Below are positions 1-11,548 of a DNA stretch of 64,000 bases, piece by piece. The DNA is taken from assembly GCA_023374025.1 (NCBI GenBank), contig SIJG01000076.1, forward strand, positions 601,858-665,857, written 5' to 3'. Both the position numbers and the translations under genes were made by a program. This stretch comes from Heterodera schachtii (lineage: Eukaryota; Nematoda; Chromadorea; Rhabditida; Heteroderidae). The notes under the pieces are model-generated. The model was not told the origin of the DNA. It did not search any database and saw only the letters and a program-made list of their open reading frames with translations. Numbering within the stretch: the stretch's first letter is position 1; the number at the start of each line of letters is the position of its first letter.

Positions 1-2059
1 GATTATGATGGATATTTCCCAAAAAGTATGTATGGCATTGATTGATATTAATATAGAAACAATTTTAAATAGAAAAACAGCATGGTTAATTAAGTGAATA
101 TTCGTTTAAAAACTTTCTTTTCCTAACTTGATTAAAATTTACTATGCTTTTAAATTAGATAGTTGCAATTTTTAGACAATTAAAAACTTTATTGTTTTTT
201 AAATCCTTAATTTGGTGCCCTAATTTCCCCCGCGTTTTCAACTGACGCATTTTCCGGGCGCCCTATAATTTTGCAACGGAGCGTATATCTGAAACTAAAT
301 AACAGAAAAAAGGTTTTTGACTATTTTTTATACCAAAGGGTCAGATAAATAATAAATGATGTTCCTCTATATGTTTTTGTATACATATGGAAAATTTTTA
401 TACCTTACTCTCGTTCACATCTGCGTTCGATCCCTGCCTTTTTTGGGTTTTGTTATAATCATTTTTATAATGTATTATATAGTTGTTAAAATTTCATTAC
501 AGAAACAACCATTATTATATCTTTTAATTATTTATATTTAAGTATTTTGTTTATATCACGTTGGATCTGTTTATTTCATTTAATCATTTTAGGACTTATG
601 CAATGAATTAAACCGTAATATTTTTTAAATCATTTCTAGAATTGAGTTAGGATAATTTGGGTTTTTTATATATATATTATTAAACAATAAAATTAATTGA
701 TAGTTTTTTTTTGTTTTCTTAATAAATAACAGAATTATGTAATTTAAGATATCCACTGAATTATTTGTCGCATTATTTAGTTCAATTTAATTTTTTAATA
801 CAGCTTCAGAAAGAAATTTCATTACAGTACTTGGATTTATTTTTCGATACATTAATTTTTATTTTTAATTATTTTTTGTTTTTATAATTTTTTAAATAAA
901 TGTTTCATTAATCTTCTAAGTTATTTGTCGTTTCATCTCTGATAATTTTTCATTCATATTTAGATATTTTTGCTAAAATTTATAAATCGAATAGTATCAA
1001 TTGTTTTTATTTTTTCTTAGTTTATTTTGGCTTTTTTTTTCTTCATCATTATTTTAAAATATTGGTGTAATATAAATAATGTCAGAGAATTCATTTGAAA
1101 ATCAGAAAACTGATGTCAAAAACTTTAAAAATACGAAAAAAACAAATCGTTTTTCAAATTTTTACGAGGTCACATTCTAAAAATTTAGAGGGTTTAATTT
1201 TATTACTGTGATCAATTAAATTCATTTGAATTTTAAAAACTAAAAGGTGATTTCTAAGACTATTTAGGTCATTTTTTATAGTATTTTGTGCCTATTTCAC
1301 CCTCTACGAGGAATTTTTACCAAAAAATAACCACTGAAAATTTTAATTACATATTTCATATATATTTCTGGGTTTTTCTACATATTTCATACCTTTTTAA
1401 GCATTTTTTTATACATATTTTATTTTACATATCTCGCGATTTTTCTCACATAAAAATGGAAGCCCTGGTTATTAGGGATTGGGGCGGGGCAGCGGTGCCT
1501 ATTAGAAGAACCATTTACATATTTGGGGTTTTTTGTACATATTTTGAAATTTTTCTTACATATTTATGTACATATTTGGACCACTTTTTGTACATATTTT
1601 TGACAGCCCTATTGATTATTCATCGTTTTTTGAAAATGAATGTTTTTCAACCATCGAGGCGTGAGTTTTCCAAATTTATTTTTCTTTTTGACTATGTACG
1701 TATTTATTTTGGCCTTCCAAAATTCGATAAACTTTAATTTTGACTAGACACTTTTACCTATAAATTTTTTCTTGAAAATTTCTTTTCAACCAATTTCATT
1801 CATCTTAAGAGAAACTTTCAAAATTAGCCAAACTTAAATGTCAGTGCTTATATATCCACTGGGGATGGAAAGGGATACGTCGGCACAATTTTACTCGTCT
1901 TTTTTAAACCAATCATTTACGATGTAAAAGTAGTCCCAAAAAGCAAAACAAAAATGAAATGTATTCGAACGCAAGAAGCAACAAATAAATGTGAGTGGCA
2001 ATTATCAGATCATATAATGATCGGTCAAAAAAAGAAACACGAGGAACAAATAATGTTCT
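1..2059. other. AT-rich DNA with no recognisable gene
   Basis: The open frames here, including one at 1288-1737, have no codon structure, splice context or family resemblance that I can see. From 1350 to 1610 there are many copies of a word like TACATATTT, ending in a GACAGCCCTA motif near 1600. That motif resembles the ends of the hAT-type element at 33943-34708, so this is probably a decayed copy of that repeat. Confidence 0.5.
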
Positions 2060-5000
2060 TTAATCATCCATAATGGAGCCTCCGATCTGTTCTTGATACA
2101 CCTAAAATACAATAATGCTAAAGTGCAAAAAAGCAATCCGCTGATCGTTGAAAATAAAAAAATTCAGTCGTGAATATGACACCGAAAGTAGAGACCGGAC
2201 AACTGGGGTCGGAGGGATCCCGAGTCGGGATCCCGACTGAATCCCGATCCCGATCAATCCCGAACATTTCGTAAAAACGATCGGGACGGATCCCGACTCG
2301 GGATCCCGACCAAATCCCGATCCCGATCAATCCCGAAGATTTTTTTTCGGGATCCCGCGGGATTATCGGGATTTGCAAAAACTCAATTTTTTTTACGTTT
2401 TGTGTCAAGTTTTGTTATAATGCTTATCCAATATTTATAATTAATCAATTCCATTGAAGAAAAATATGAATGGGAATTATATCAGGTTTTTAGAAAATTT
2501 TCAAAATTCGAATATCATGCCTAAAAAATTAAATTTTTGGACCAAAAATTAGAACATTTAACAACTAGCTTTAAATCAGGGCTACCCTTTGTACTTATTT
2601 GTAAGTATTGTACTTATTTGGAGGGTGCAAAACTTACAAATTTAAAATGTACTTATTTGTAAGTATTGTACTTATTTGAGCTCAAGGTACTTTTTTTGTA
2701 CTTATTTTTGGGACTCAAAGGAAAATTCCGATTTTTATAGCAATATTTGAAAGAAAATTATGTTTTGAAGCGAATTTATAAACAAAATCGTAACAAGATT
2801 CGCTAAATATTTTAAATTTCGAAAGAAAGTTCTATGATCACATTTTTAAATTTATAAACAAAATCGTAACAAGATTCGCTAAATATTTTAAATTTCGAAA
2901 GAAAGTTTTATGATCACATTTTTAAGAGCTTAAATTATTAATTATTTACGTTAATGGCTCCACCAAACCACAAATATAAATTTCACGCTGATTATGAGCG
3001 CGAATTTCAAGGCATAAAAAGGAGCAAAAAGAAGGATGAATATGCGAATTGTGTGCCGAGCAATTTTGACATTATGAAAAATTTGGCTAATTCCTAGCAA
3101 AATTCATTAAAAAATTCTTAAAATTTTCCCCCAGCGGCGCCTATCGGCATCGCCGGCCACCCAAAACCCTTATTTTTTTCTTAAAAATTAGCCCAAGATT
3201 GACAATTTTGGTCATTTTTTGGACAGAACTTTGTTAACATATTGCATTAAATTTTCAAAAAAAATTTCCCCGGCGGCGCCTATCGGCACCGCCGGACGCC
3301 CTTCCCTCACCTATACCCAAAAATTTTTTCGGAAAAATGCGCCGAAAATAATTGTTAAAAATCTGATTTTTTGTTTCTAAATGCACTGAATTACCAATTG
3401 CTTATGTTTTCGACAAAATTGTTAAAATCTTAAAATTTATTTTCGGAAATGTATAAATTTCTTATTTCTAAGCCGGAATTGCTCAAAAAAATAGTTGGCG
3501 GCGAGAAATATGTTGCTAATGCTTGATTTTGTTGAATAAAAATGTGATTTAAAGTTTGGAAATCATATTTGAAATACTTATTTTTGACCCTTAAAACTTA
3601 TTTTTGACCAGCGATATACTTATTTTGGAAAGTTTTCAAGGGTAGCCCTGCTTTAAAATTGTTTTTTACAATTTAATTAATATAAATTTTTATATTTTCG
3701 CCTCCTATGATCAGTTTTAACAATTTGAGGAAAATTAGCAAATCATTAAGTGCATCGGAGCCAAAAAATCAGATTTTTATGATTTTTTTGCTGAGATTTT
3801 TTCAAAAACTTTAGGGAACAAGGTGGAGGCCGGCGGTGCCGATAGGCGCCGCCGGGAAAATTTTGTAATTTTGGATGCGATTTGTTAACAGATTTTGTCC
3901 AAAAAAACCAAAATTTTTTAGCGATTTTGAGCAAAATTTTCAGGAAAATAAGGATTTTAGAGTCCGGTGGCGCTGCAGATATGCACCGAAGGAAAAATAC
4001 GTAGACAACAATTTCTAATCTAATTTTTTGCACAAAATTCTTAGAAATTGTTGTGCATGAAACTACCTAATAAGATTTAAAATAATATTTAAGGAATTAA
4101 AAAAAATAATTTTTGATAATTCTTTTTTTAAAGGAATAAAAGTCACAAACTCACCCTTTTTGTCAAATTTTGAAAATTTTCACAAGTATTTTGAGACTCA
4201 TGAAAATTTTTTGGCATTTTAAGGGATTTTTAAAAAAAAATAAACAAATTTTTAATTTAAAATTCAAGGTCTTAATTTAAAAAATAAGATTTTTTCAAAA
4301 ATTATCGTGACTTCAATCCCGCGGGATCCCGCGGGATTGGTAAAATGGTCGGGAGGGATCCCGATTCGGGATCCCGATGAAATCCCGATCCCGATCAATC
4401 CCGAAGAATTTAAAAAATCGTTCGGGACGGATCCCGAGGTCGGGATCCCGAATTTAATCCCGCGGGATCCCGAAGAAATCCCGCGGGATCCCGATCCCGT
4501 CCGGTCTCTAACCGAAAGCCCACCCCCCGGGAATGTTTTCCAACCCATCACCCCACACACTTCGATGATTTCGTCCCCCTCCATTTCCAGTGATCTGGGA
4601 GTGTGGTGGTCTTTGACGGAGCGGCCATCAAACAAAAAGCGCAGAGAAGTCACCTGAAATGGGGTTAAAAGAATGGCGTTTGTGTTTACAACCAAAAAAA
4701 ATAAACTCGTCCACAAAAAATTCCCCTTCAATTTATGTATGGATGGGTGGGGACGCCTGTTTAAACACCAAAAACTGTTGTTGTCTTACATTCCTTTCCG
4801 GACCAGAATTCGTGTAAATTTGGACACTTTGTACATCATGGACTGTACTCGTACAAGATTTTGTCAGTCAAAAACCCAACACCCAATCCCAAATTTGTTA
4901 ACACCTGTACGCCAGTCCGCTCCGCGTACGCCTTCATCAGCCTGCCCATGGATGTGCTGTATTTGACCCGGAAATGCACTTCATTTGAGTCCTAAATTGT

Positions 5001-5140
5001 ACGATTAAGACGGTGAAGTCGCGCCATCACACAATGCAAAAACAGACCTCGTTAACCACCTTCAGCATGATGTACTCGGCGGGCTGAGCACCACCAGCGG
5101 CGCCGGCTCCTCCTGCATTCGTGGCACTTTCGTTGGCCAT
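2060..5140 (-). CDS. smo-1: SUMO (small ubiquitin-like modifier), four exons
   Basis: Small ubiquitin-like modifier, conjugated to lysines of target proteins after a SUMO protease exposes its C-terminal Gly-Gly. Exons on the minus strand are 5048-5140, 4905-4991, 4561-4653 and 2060-2101, all joined in phase 0 with GT-AG introns of 56, 251 and 2459 bp. The predicted protein has 104 residues. It has a Gly/Ala-rich N-terminus, then YIMLKVV, DSNEVHFRVKY, the LRFLFDGR strand-turn at residues 64-71, TPRSLEMEGDEIIE and finally VYQEQIGG at 92-99, followed by a five-residue tail SIMDD to be clipped off. Length and order match nematode SMO-1. Reading straight through exon 3 instead gives a tail encoded by repeat DNA. 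The 14-codon exon 4 restores the canonical end and lies 2.5 kb away beyond a hAT element. A TTTTAG acceptor about 45 bp upstream of the ATG could be a trans-splice site. Confidence 0.93.
2189..2372. repeat. GGGATCCCG-rich palindromic repeat, copy 1
   Basis: A run of self-complementary GGGATCCCG and CCCGATCCCGATC words begins with TAGAGACCGGAC. It lies in SUMO intron 3, close to the last exon. A second copy in opposite orientation lies at 4315-4513. The open frames in it are rich in Gly, Ser, Arg, Asp and Pro and are by-products of the repeat. Confidence 0.75.
2954..3097 (+). pseudogene. N-terminal stub of a hAT transposase (BED-finger start)
   Basis: A 47-codon open frame with an ATG lies inside the hAT-type element. 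It encodes MAPPNHKYKF near the start, then REFQGIKRSKKKDEYANC. This resembles the beginning of hAT transposases of the ZBED type, where a 'KY.F..DYE.EF.GIKRSKK..EYA.C' segment leads into a BED zinc finger. The second cysteine pair and the histidines are absent, the frame stops after 47 residues, and no catalytic domain follows. It is a relic that ties this element to the hAT superfamily. Confidence 0.65.
3122..3302. repeat. Two GGCGGCGCCTATCGGCACCGCCGG-type palindromes
   Basis: Short GC-rich palindromes at about 3130-3160 and 3270-3300 lie in otherwise AT-rich sequence. Near-identical copies occur at about 3826-3856, 7116-7146, 20556-20582, 21314-21343, 27290-27318 and 46405-46432. Most are flanked by A/T runs of the AAAATTTTT kind. 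Confidence 0.8.
4315..4513. repeat. GGGATCCCG-rich palindromic repeat, copy 2
   Basis: An inverted copy of the repeat at 2189-2372. Its right end reads GTCCGGTCTCTAA, the reverse complement of the other copy's TAGAGACCGGAC start. It abuts the donor of SUMO exon 3, so a reading frame running through it looks like a SUMO extension but is not one. Confidence 0.75.
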
Positions 5141-5259
5141 TATTTGATTTTGAAAAGAATGAAAAGGAAAGGAAGTGTAATTTGTTGCTAAAAATTTTAA
5201 AAACCATGTATTTTACCGAAGAAATTCCGGTACTAATGCACTACAAGACATAAATTTTT

Positions 5260-5723
5260 GGTAATACTGCCGATGGTTGCCCCCCCCTTTTGAATTTTTT
5301 TTTGTTTTCAAAAGACATGAAAGCATGTTTCCTATGGTTTTCGGTGTCGCTGATCACAAACCGGCATCTATTTCGACCAATTTCGAATCCCGGACCTGAA
5401 TTGGAACAAAAGTTCAAAATTCAAATTTTTCGAATTTCAGATTTTTAGTCCAAAACCGAATAAATACACGGAGTCAAACAGGAACTCATTAATACTTCAA
5501 TAAAAGATTATTTAAACTATTATGGACTAAAAATCTGAAATTTGAAAAATTTGAATTTTCGAACTTTTCTTCCAATTCAGGTCCGGGATTCGAAATTGGT
5601 CGAAATAAATGTCGGGTTCGTGATCAGCGACCCCGAAAACCCTAGGAAACATGCTTTCATGCCTTTCGAAAACAAAAAAAACATTTTTCAAAACGGGGAG
5701 GGGGTACCATCGACAGTATTACC
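5260..5723. repeat. Foldback repeat with arms of about 200 bp
   Basis: The left arm begins GGTAATACTGCCGATGG and the right arm ends in a near reverse complement finishing CAGTATTACC. Both arms carry the same interior words (an AATCCCGGACCTGAATT block and a stretch matching GAAAGCATGTTTCCTA). The centre is short and AT-rich. Related arm sequence recurs near 13560-13640, 34730-34890 and 38150-38340, so this is a dispersed family. I see no clean target duplication. Confidence 0.7.
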
Positions 5724-7439
5724 GTAATTTTGTATGGAAATCGGATAAAAAATAATGACAACGCTCGAAATGAGCAGCCAAAAAATATGAAGTGAACAAA
5801 AAGTGGAGAAAAGTGTTCTGTTATTTGTCGCGGAAAACAATCTTTTGGCAACCATTTTTGAGTCATACGTCCGAAAAAAGGGAGAGATGTGTACAAATAA
5901 AGAGAGAGAGTGCAGAGAAAAAAACAATACTTTTTTTTCTCTAATTTTTTCTCTCTTTTTGACGAACTATCTAATGTTTTCATTATTAGGAAAAACAACA
6001 TTTACTTCGTGATGTTAATTTTGTTTTTCCTAAATGTTAAATCCATAACAAATTTAGCATTCCGATAGAAGAGAAAAAATTACGAATAAAATGTTAAAAA
6101 AAAGGTTAGCTAAAAATTATTCAAAAAACAAATTTTTGAACGCCTTTCTTAACTGATCAAACTGCTTACAAATTAGCATTTGCTTAGAAAAACTTCAAAA
6201 AATAATTCAAAGGAAAGCATTTTTCTATTGGTAGGGGTCACTTTGGCGCGGCCGTTTATAATTGAAGTAAAAATAAATTAGGACTTGTATGATAATTTTT
6301 GTACTGTTCCAATTCGTATTGTTTTTCGACAAAAAAAACTTTCACAATTGATTTTTTATTTTAATTTAGAAATTTTAATTTTTAATTTCATATTAAAAGG
6401 GAAAAAAAATTTTTTGAAGCTTTTTTTTCGGGTTTTTATTTTAAATTTAAAATTACTCGGAAACCGTTCGTGAATTTTGCCTGGGTTTCCAAAACCTGAA
6501 GTTTTGAACTCATTTAAGCATAGACTCAATTAATGAAAATTTTGCGGTAAATAGTAGGGCTGCTCCCCCCCCCATTTAAAATTTTTTTTTAAATTTTAAG
6601 TCGTAAAATATTTTTATGGGCGTTTGAGAGATCGCTGGGCACGAATATGACAACTATTTATAACAGTTACGGACCCGGGACCCTAATTCGAAAAAAAGTC
6701 CGAAGTGAATGCTTTCGGATTTCGCTTTTTCGTCAAAAAATTGTTTAATTCAAAAAATGGGCGGGGGGGGGGGGGTGGACAAGCCTACTATTACCAATTA
6801 TGCAACTGATTAATTGTGAATATTAAAGTGTTAAAGAATTGGTTCCAAGAATGTTTGATTTGCTTGTCTCGGAAAAAAGAGAGTTTTTTTTTGTCTAAAA
6901 TTGTCCACTTACAGACTTTTTGTCGGGATGTTTTCCGCCCTTTCCTCGTGAAAGTTACAGTTTTTGATTTTCTTTTAAAATTTGATTTTATAGAAAATGA
7001 GGATTTGCGGAATTTTTTTTGCGATTTTGAGTCACTTGGCACGACAATTTTTGTTCAAAAAATGAATAAATTGCGATTTTTGGTTAATTTTTTAAGAAAA
7101 AATGGAGTTTTGGGAGCCGGCGGTGCCGACAGGCAACGCCGATGAAATTTTTTTAGATTTAATGAATTTTGTTAGAATTTGTTGAAAATCTCAATAATTT
7201 ACCTCTTCTTCCCCTTTCGTTTGAATCCCTAACCCGATGTCGAATATTTTTTTTTGACTTTTTTTTAACAATTTCAACCAAATTAATATTTCATAGTGTT
7301 ATTCAAAATTTTTAGAATATTTTCTTTAAAAAATATTAATTCAAAAAAAAAATTTATTTTCAAGTTAATCATATATTTCGCTCTCATTTTTGAATTTTAT
7401 AACATGTACAATCCGAAATGTATTTTAGTATAATTAAAA
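5724..7439. other. Intergenic DNA with one small inverted repeat
   Basis: No gene is supported. An inverted repeat of about 240 bp at about 6551-6789 has arms GTAGGGCTGCTCCCCC and GGGGTGGACAAGCCTAC around an AT-rich core. A GGCGGTGCC palindrome lies near 7116-7146. Confidence 0.5.
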
Positions 7440-10089
7440 TTATATTTTTATTTCATTTCGACGCATTAATAAACAGAAGGGTAATGTGTATTTACGTATA
7501 ATTTTTGAAGTAATTATCAGTCCATAAGGGCTGTTCAAGTCGTAAAAATCGACAATCATAAGGAGAATCCATTCGGCAATTGGTGAAAGTTCGGCATGCC
7601 CTCGGGACAGAATTTCCCTAAATTGAATGCTTTAAAGAGGCAAATCAAAATTTGGCTGGCCTTTTTCCAAACCATTTCAAATATTACAGAAAAATTTTAA
7701 TTTATTAAAATTTCAGAAATTCGCTCAGATTTGAACCTTTTTAAATATCTGTCTGAATTTGATCTTTTTGCAATTTAAAAAACTTTAAGAATTGAGTAAA
7801 AAATGAATTTCCAAGAAATGAAAAGTCTATGTATGCTAAGATATTTCTGTGCTAATTTCAGCTAAATTTGTAAGTGATAAAAATAGTTCCAAAGAAACCA
7901 AGTTTGACTCAGTCCGGCTCAACCCAAATGGCATCAAAGACTTTGTTGGAAAATTAAAAAAAAACTGATTCGTGCGTATATTTCTCGTTTTATTGACAAA
8001 TGACATGCCAAAAAGATTTAAAAATTTTGATTATTAAACTTCAAAAAAGAATGCTCAGAAGCTTTTTAAAAAAAATTGACTGTTTTTTTTTCTTGGTTTG
8101 TTTAAGTAAATATACCAAAATGGGCTGGCAATTAAGCAATTAATTAATCAATTAATTATTAGTTTACCACGTGATTAGATAAATTGCGAAGAGAAGATTT
8201 GCAATTGAAAGCAAAATGATGGCGTAACACATTCGAACTTCAACACGGTGAATGCGCTGCTTCAAATTCATTTGTCTGATCCTTCGGCACATTAACGGAT
8301 AAGCAAAAAGCAGAAAAGCCAAGTGGGAAATGGCAAACATTTTGGTGATATTGTAGTAAATTTTCTAAAAAGATAAAAAAAAAATTTGAAAACCCCAATC
8401 AAAAATAAAAGTTATCAGCTTTTTAAAAATTTAAAAAAATCAATGTCCGTTAAGTGCCAAATCAAAATTTGGAATCGGGCCAGGACCGCCGGTTAATAGT
8501 GCTGTCCGAGACCAAAAATTTCCCGACGAGACCGAGACTTGACCCCGAGACTTGAACCGAGACCTAAAACCCCGAGACCGAGAACAAAAAAAACCCGAGA
8601 CCCGAGACTTTTTTCAAAAAATTTTCTTATTCGCTTAAAAATGTTTAAAAACTTTTTTTTTTGTTGGATTTAGTCTAAAAATAACAATATTTTATGATTA
8701 AATATTAAAATTGTGATTGAATTCCCGGTTAAAGCAAAAAGTTATCAAAAATACATTAATTTTAAATTTATAAAAAGACAATCATTATGGGTTTAAAAAA
8801 GTCTCGGTCTCGAGTCTCGAAAACCGAGACTGAAAACCGGAGACTCGAGACCGAGACCATAAAAACCGAGACTTTTCTCGAGTCGAGTCTCGAGACCGAG
8901 ACTCTAGGACAGCACTACCGGTTAAACGGACTTTTTTAAACCGGGCGACCAAGGCTCCGTAAATGCTTAAGCTAGGGTTCGGATCGGACAAAGACAAACT
9001 CACTTTCCTAGGACGGGTATACCGGTTTCCAAGAACATAAGGTAATATTCCATTAAATTTAAGGACATTTAAATTTTTATTATAAACGATGAAAAATGAC
9101 TAAATTTTATCGAAAGTTTATATTTATCGCCGGAAAAAAAAACCGAGAAAACTGCTCAAGATAAATGTATTAGGTAATTTTTAAAATTAATTTTCCTATA
9201 TTTTTATACTACTATTTTTTACTTGTGTTGAAATCTCCATGAACACGGGCCCGACAATTTTATGCTGTCCTTGCCCAAACGGTGTTCTCACTTCAGACAA
9301 TCGAAAGCACACAGAATGCCAAAGAATTGGTGCAGCAATTGCCAAAGCGAACAAAAAAATAATTGCCAATAAATATTTGCTAATTTTTGGTGACCAATGG
9401 CGCCGATACATTTGGGAACAACAAATGGCACAAAAACGGTTCAATGACATTAGGAAATTCAACTGAAATTTTAAATTTAAAGCTTCGAATTGCTCAGAAA
9501 TTTGGAAATAGCTTTAAAATTTATTTGCTTAAAAATGCCTGAAATTGGATTAAGCCCAATGTCCATAGCGAAAAGTAAATTAAATTCGCTGTGCCGTTTG
9601 CTTGATTCAGCGGATAAAAGATAGACGGAACATAGCCCCAATATGCGCATTTCTTGACAATGTACAATAAAAAATTGCTAAAATGGAATAAAATTTAAAA
9701 TAAATAAAATTTAATAAATGTTCATCTTATTTGTTAGCTTCAAAACTCCAAATCCTTCAAAAACGGTCTGACAGGAGGTCCTTTTTTGGCCATTTTTTTA
9801 GAAATTTTTAATGAGAAATGTAATAAAAGTGAAAGCCGGGGAATTTTTTTTGGAACTTAAATTATGGGCCCTTTGTGAAAACCAAATTCTTTCCAATTTA
9901 ATATATTTTAAAGCTTTCTTACCTTAAATCCACAAAGCCAAGCGCAACAAAAAGCGTATAAAATGAGGAAGTGAACGGCGAACGATGCTTTTGACGCAAC
10001 AAAAATGCCAAAACCGACAAATAAATGGGCAAAGAAATGATCAAATGGACAAAGGTGGCAAATTTGGTAATAAAAACCAATAAATCCAT
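7440..10089 (-). CDS. Serpentine chemoreceptor of the Srg class, five exons
   Basis: A seven-helix G-protein-coupled receptor of the nematode Srg family, expected in sensory-neuron membranes. Exons on the minus strand are 9923-10089, 9539-9677, 9223-9462, 8168-8364 and 7440-7617. Phases 2, 0, 0 and 2 all match, giving 306 residues, usual for the family. The start MDLLVFITKF leads into helix 1. SSFYTLFVALGFVDL, then the LNFLMSLNRF motif of helix 3 (NR in place of DRY), and DLNSPYGLIITSKIIR after helix 7 are Srg hallmarks. Intron 2 seems to use a GC donor (CAG/GCATTT); the other introns are GT-AG. Intron 3, between exons 3 and 4, carries a MITE at 8497-8917. No stop or frameshift is needed, so the gene looks intact. 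The ligand cannot be inferred. Confidence 0.9.
8497..8917. mobile_element. hAT-type MITE with GAGAC-repeat arms
   Basis: Ends TAGTGCTGTCC and GGACAGCACTA are perfect inverted repeats, flanked on both sides by CCGGTTAA (8489-8496 and 8918-8925), a perfect 8-bp target duplication. Both arms are built from degenerate repeats of CCGAGACCGAGAC or its complement around an AT-rich core. It is inserted in an intron of the chemoreceptor gene. Confidence 0.9.
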
Positions 10090-10388
10090 ATAAATTTAAC
10101 AGTCTAAAATTTAAAATTATTTTAAAATTTTGTGTATTAACATATTAAAACTTATTAATTAATTAAGGAAATTTGAAAAACATTTGTATTATATTAATTA
10201 TTTAAGTAATGAAAAAGAATATTTAATTTTTATACAATTTTTTCTCTTTTACGGATTATGTAAATGCAATTTATTGTGCATAATTAATAATTAATGCTGT
10301 CTCCCTACTATTCTAAATCTTACTTCCTCAATAAGTCATTTAAAATAAAAAATGAATAAAATAAGGAAAGCGAATGAATGGAAAATAA

Positions 10389-10493
10389 ATGAAATTTTTA
10401 AAACGACGAAAATTTGAAGAAAATTTAGAGGAAATGTTTGTAAAAGCTGAAAAAGCTTTAACAGAAGAAGCATGGGAAGAAGACATGCCGTAA
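10389..10493 (+). other. Possible short coding exon, unassigned
   Basis: A 34-codon frame encodes a charged peptide (KFLKRRKFEENLEEMFVKAE, then a Glu-rich end) with protein-like composition in otherwise noncoding AT-rich DNA. I find no partner exon or homologue. It could be a remnant last exon or chance. Confidence 0.25.
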
Positions 10494-10861
10494 ATGAGGA
10501 GGATTAAGCACGCTATTGTGTTTTATGTCGGCGGATGGTAACACCAAAGTGCCAAAAAGAAGACATTAATTGTTTCTTTTGTTATTTCTTTTGGTGTTTG
10601 TTTCTCTATCTCTACACAGTCTATAATCGCTGTCTCTGTCTTACCATAAATTTAAAATATGAATTAAAAATCTCTATTTTATTTTACATTTTAATGTTTT
10701 ATTTTTTATTATTTATTTTCCTTTTGTTTGACTTCCTTTTTTGATCACGTAAGAATACCTTTTCTTTGCATTTGTTGTTTTGTTTGTGGAAAGAAAGTGA
10801 GATTTATTTAGAATCATTTGTATTATTATGACCAAAAAAAGACATTTTACCAAAAAAATAT

Positions 10862-10961
10862 CTGTTATTTGTCTAATTTGTGTGGAGTATTTAAAGACGG
10901 CAAAAATTTGTAAAGGCACAATAAATCCTTTAAAAATCAAAAAGTATTACGACATAATATT
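10862..10961 (+). promoter_or_regulatory. Conserved upstream block of peptide gene 1
   Basis: The block upstream of the first ATG is strongly conserved with the same region of the tandem copy (about 12200-12317). It includes GTATTTAAAGACGG, a TATA-like word, and AAAATTTGTAA. Conservation between the copies outside the coding exons suggests promoter function or simply a recent duplication. Confidence 0.45.
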
Positions 10962-11434
10962 ATGGCTTCTTCGTCAATCAAAATGTAATTTTTTTTTTGC
11001 CATTTTTAATACAATTTTAAAATTCTTTTAGAATGTCAATTTTTGTGCTCGTTCTTTGCTTTGGCATTGCTATTGAACAGACCCAAGCTTATGTACACAA
11101 GTCTTTTTAAATAAATTATTATTTTATTTTTATTTTCAGATTTTATTTGCGAAAATCCTAAAATATTTAGTTTAATTGCAAAATAATGACTAAAATAAAG
11201 GCAAAAACTGGTGTAAAAAAAAAATTTAAAATTATTGCCTTAATTATTATTATTAAATTATTTTTTTATATTTTGTCTCTTAAGTGGTGGGGCTTCTACA
11301 ATTACGCCTATCCCTCCTATGTGTGGTATGGCAAAAGACAAGCCGGATTTGGCCCATCCGCAAATGTTGGTGACACTTTTGGCAGCGGAGGAAGCGAAAG
11401 TGCCAACGAAGGCTCGGCACAAAATAATTATTGA
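10962..11434 (+). CDS. Short secreted peptide precursor 1 (neuropeptide-like), three exons
   Basis: Exons are 10962-10984, 11032-11092 and 11285-11434, giving 77 residues. The first two exons encode a signal peptide, MASSSIKI then MSIFVLVLCFGIAIEQTQAY. The third gives WWGFYNYAYPSYVWY followed by GKR and a tail QAGFGPSANVGDTF rich in Gly, Ser and Asn. GKR is the classical site for dibasic cleavage followed by C-terminal amidation, so an aromatic 15-residue Tyr-amide is predicted. The remaining tail would start with Gln, able to form pyroglutamate. The split start is supported by the tandem copy, which has no ATG in exon 2 but keeps exon 1. I do not recognise the family. No motif of the CLE, CEP or IDA plant-peptide mimics is present. 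Expression in neurons or glands is inference. Confidence 0.8.
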
Positions 11435-11512
11435 ACAATTAATGAAAATAATGTGGACAGAGAGATTAAAAAAAAAGCTTTATCAAAAGTTGAAACATGT
11501 GAATTGTAATCA

Positions 11513-11548
11513 GTGATAAAAGAATTTTGCATAATCAACTCTTATCAC
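11513..11548 (+). promoter_or_regulatory. 3'-UTR stem-loop of peptide gene 1
   Basis: GTGATAAAAG and CTCTTATCAC can pair with one mismatch over a 16-base loop, about 80 bases after the stop codon. The copy gene has a shorter equivalent at the same distance. Loop bases TTTTGCATAAT are also conserved. Confidence 0.4.

Larger units (their letters stand above)
2577..3650 (+). mobile_element. Non-autonomous hAT-type element
   Basis: Ends are CAGGGCTACCCTT on the left and AAGGGTAGCCCTG on the right, a 13-bp inverted match. They are flanked by CTTTAAAT (2569-2576) and CTTTAAAA (3651-3658), an 8-bp target duplication with one mismatch. CAGGG ends and 8-bp duplications are typical of the hAT superfamily. 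Inside are a stub of transposase coding sequence (2954-3097), a roughly 75-bp direct duplication near 2775-2925, and two GC-rich GGCGGCGCC palindromes. The element sits in SUMO intron 3 and accounts for nearly half of that intron. Confidence 0.85.

Noticed and set aside
350..540. B-box-like GCGTTCGATCCC near 431 as a tRNA
   Set aside because: No A box at the right distance and no pairing arms.
4264..4560. Read-through extension of SUMO exon 3 rich in Gly, Ser and Asp
   Set aside because: It consists of the GGGATCCCG dispersed repeat, and a canonical SUMO C-terminal exon exists at 2060-2101 in the right phase.
9239..9466. Plus-strand frame of 75 codons opposite the chemoreceptor
   Set aside because: It is antisense to a well-supported receptor exon with family motifs.
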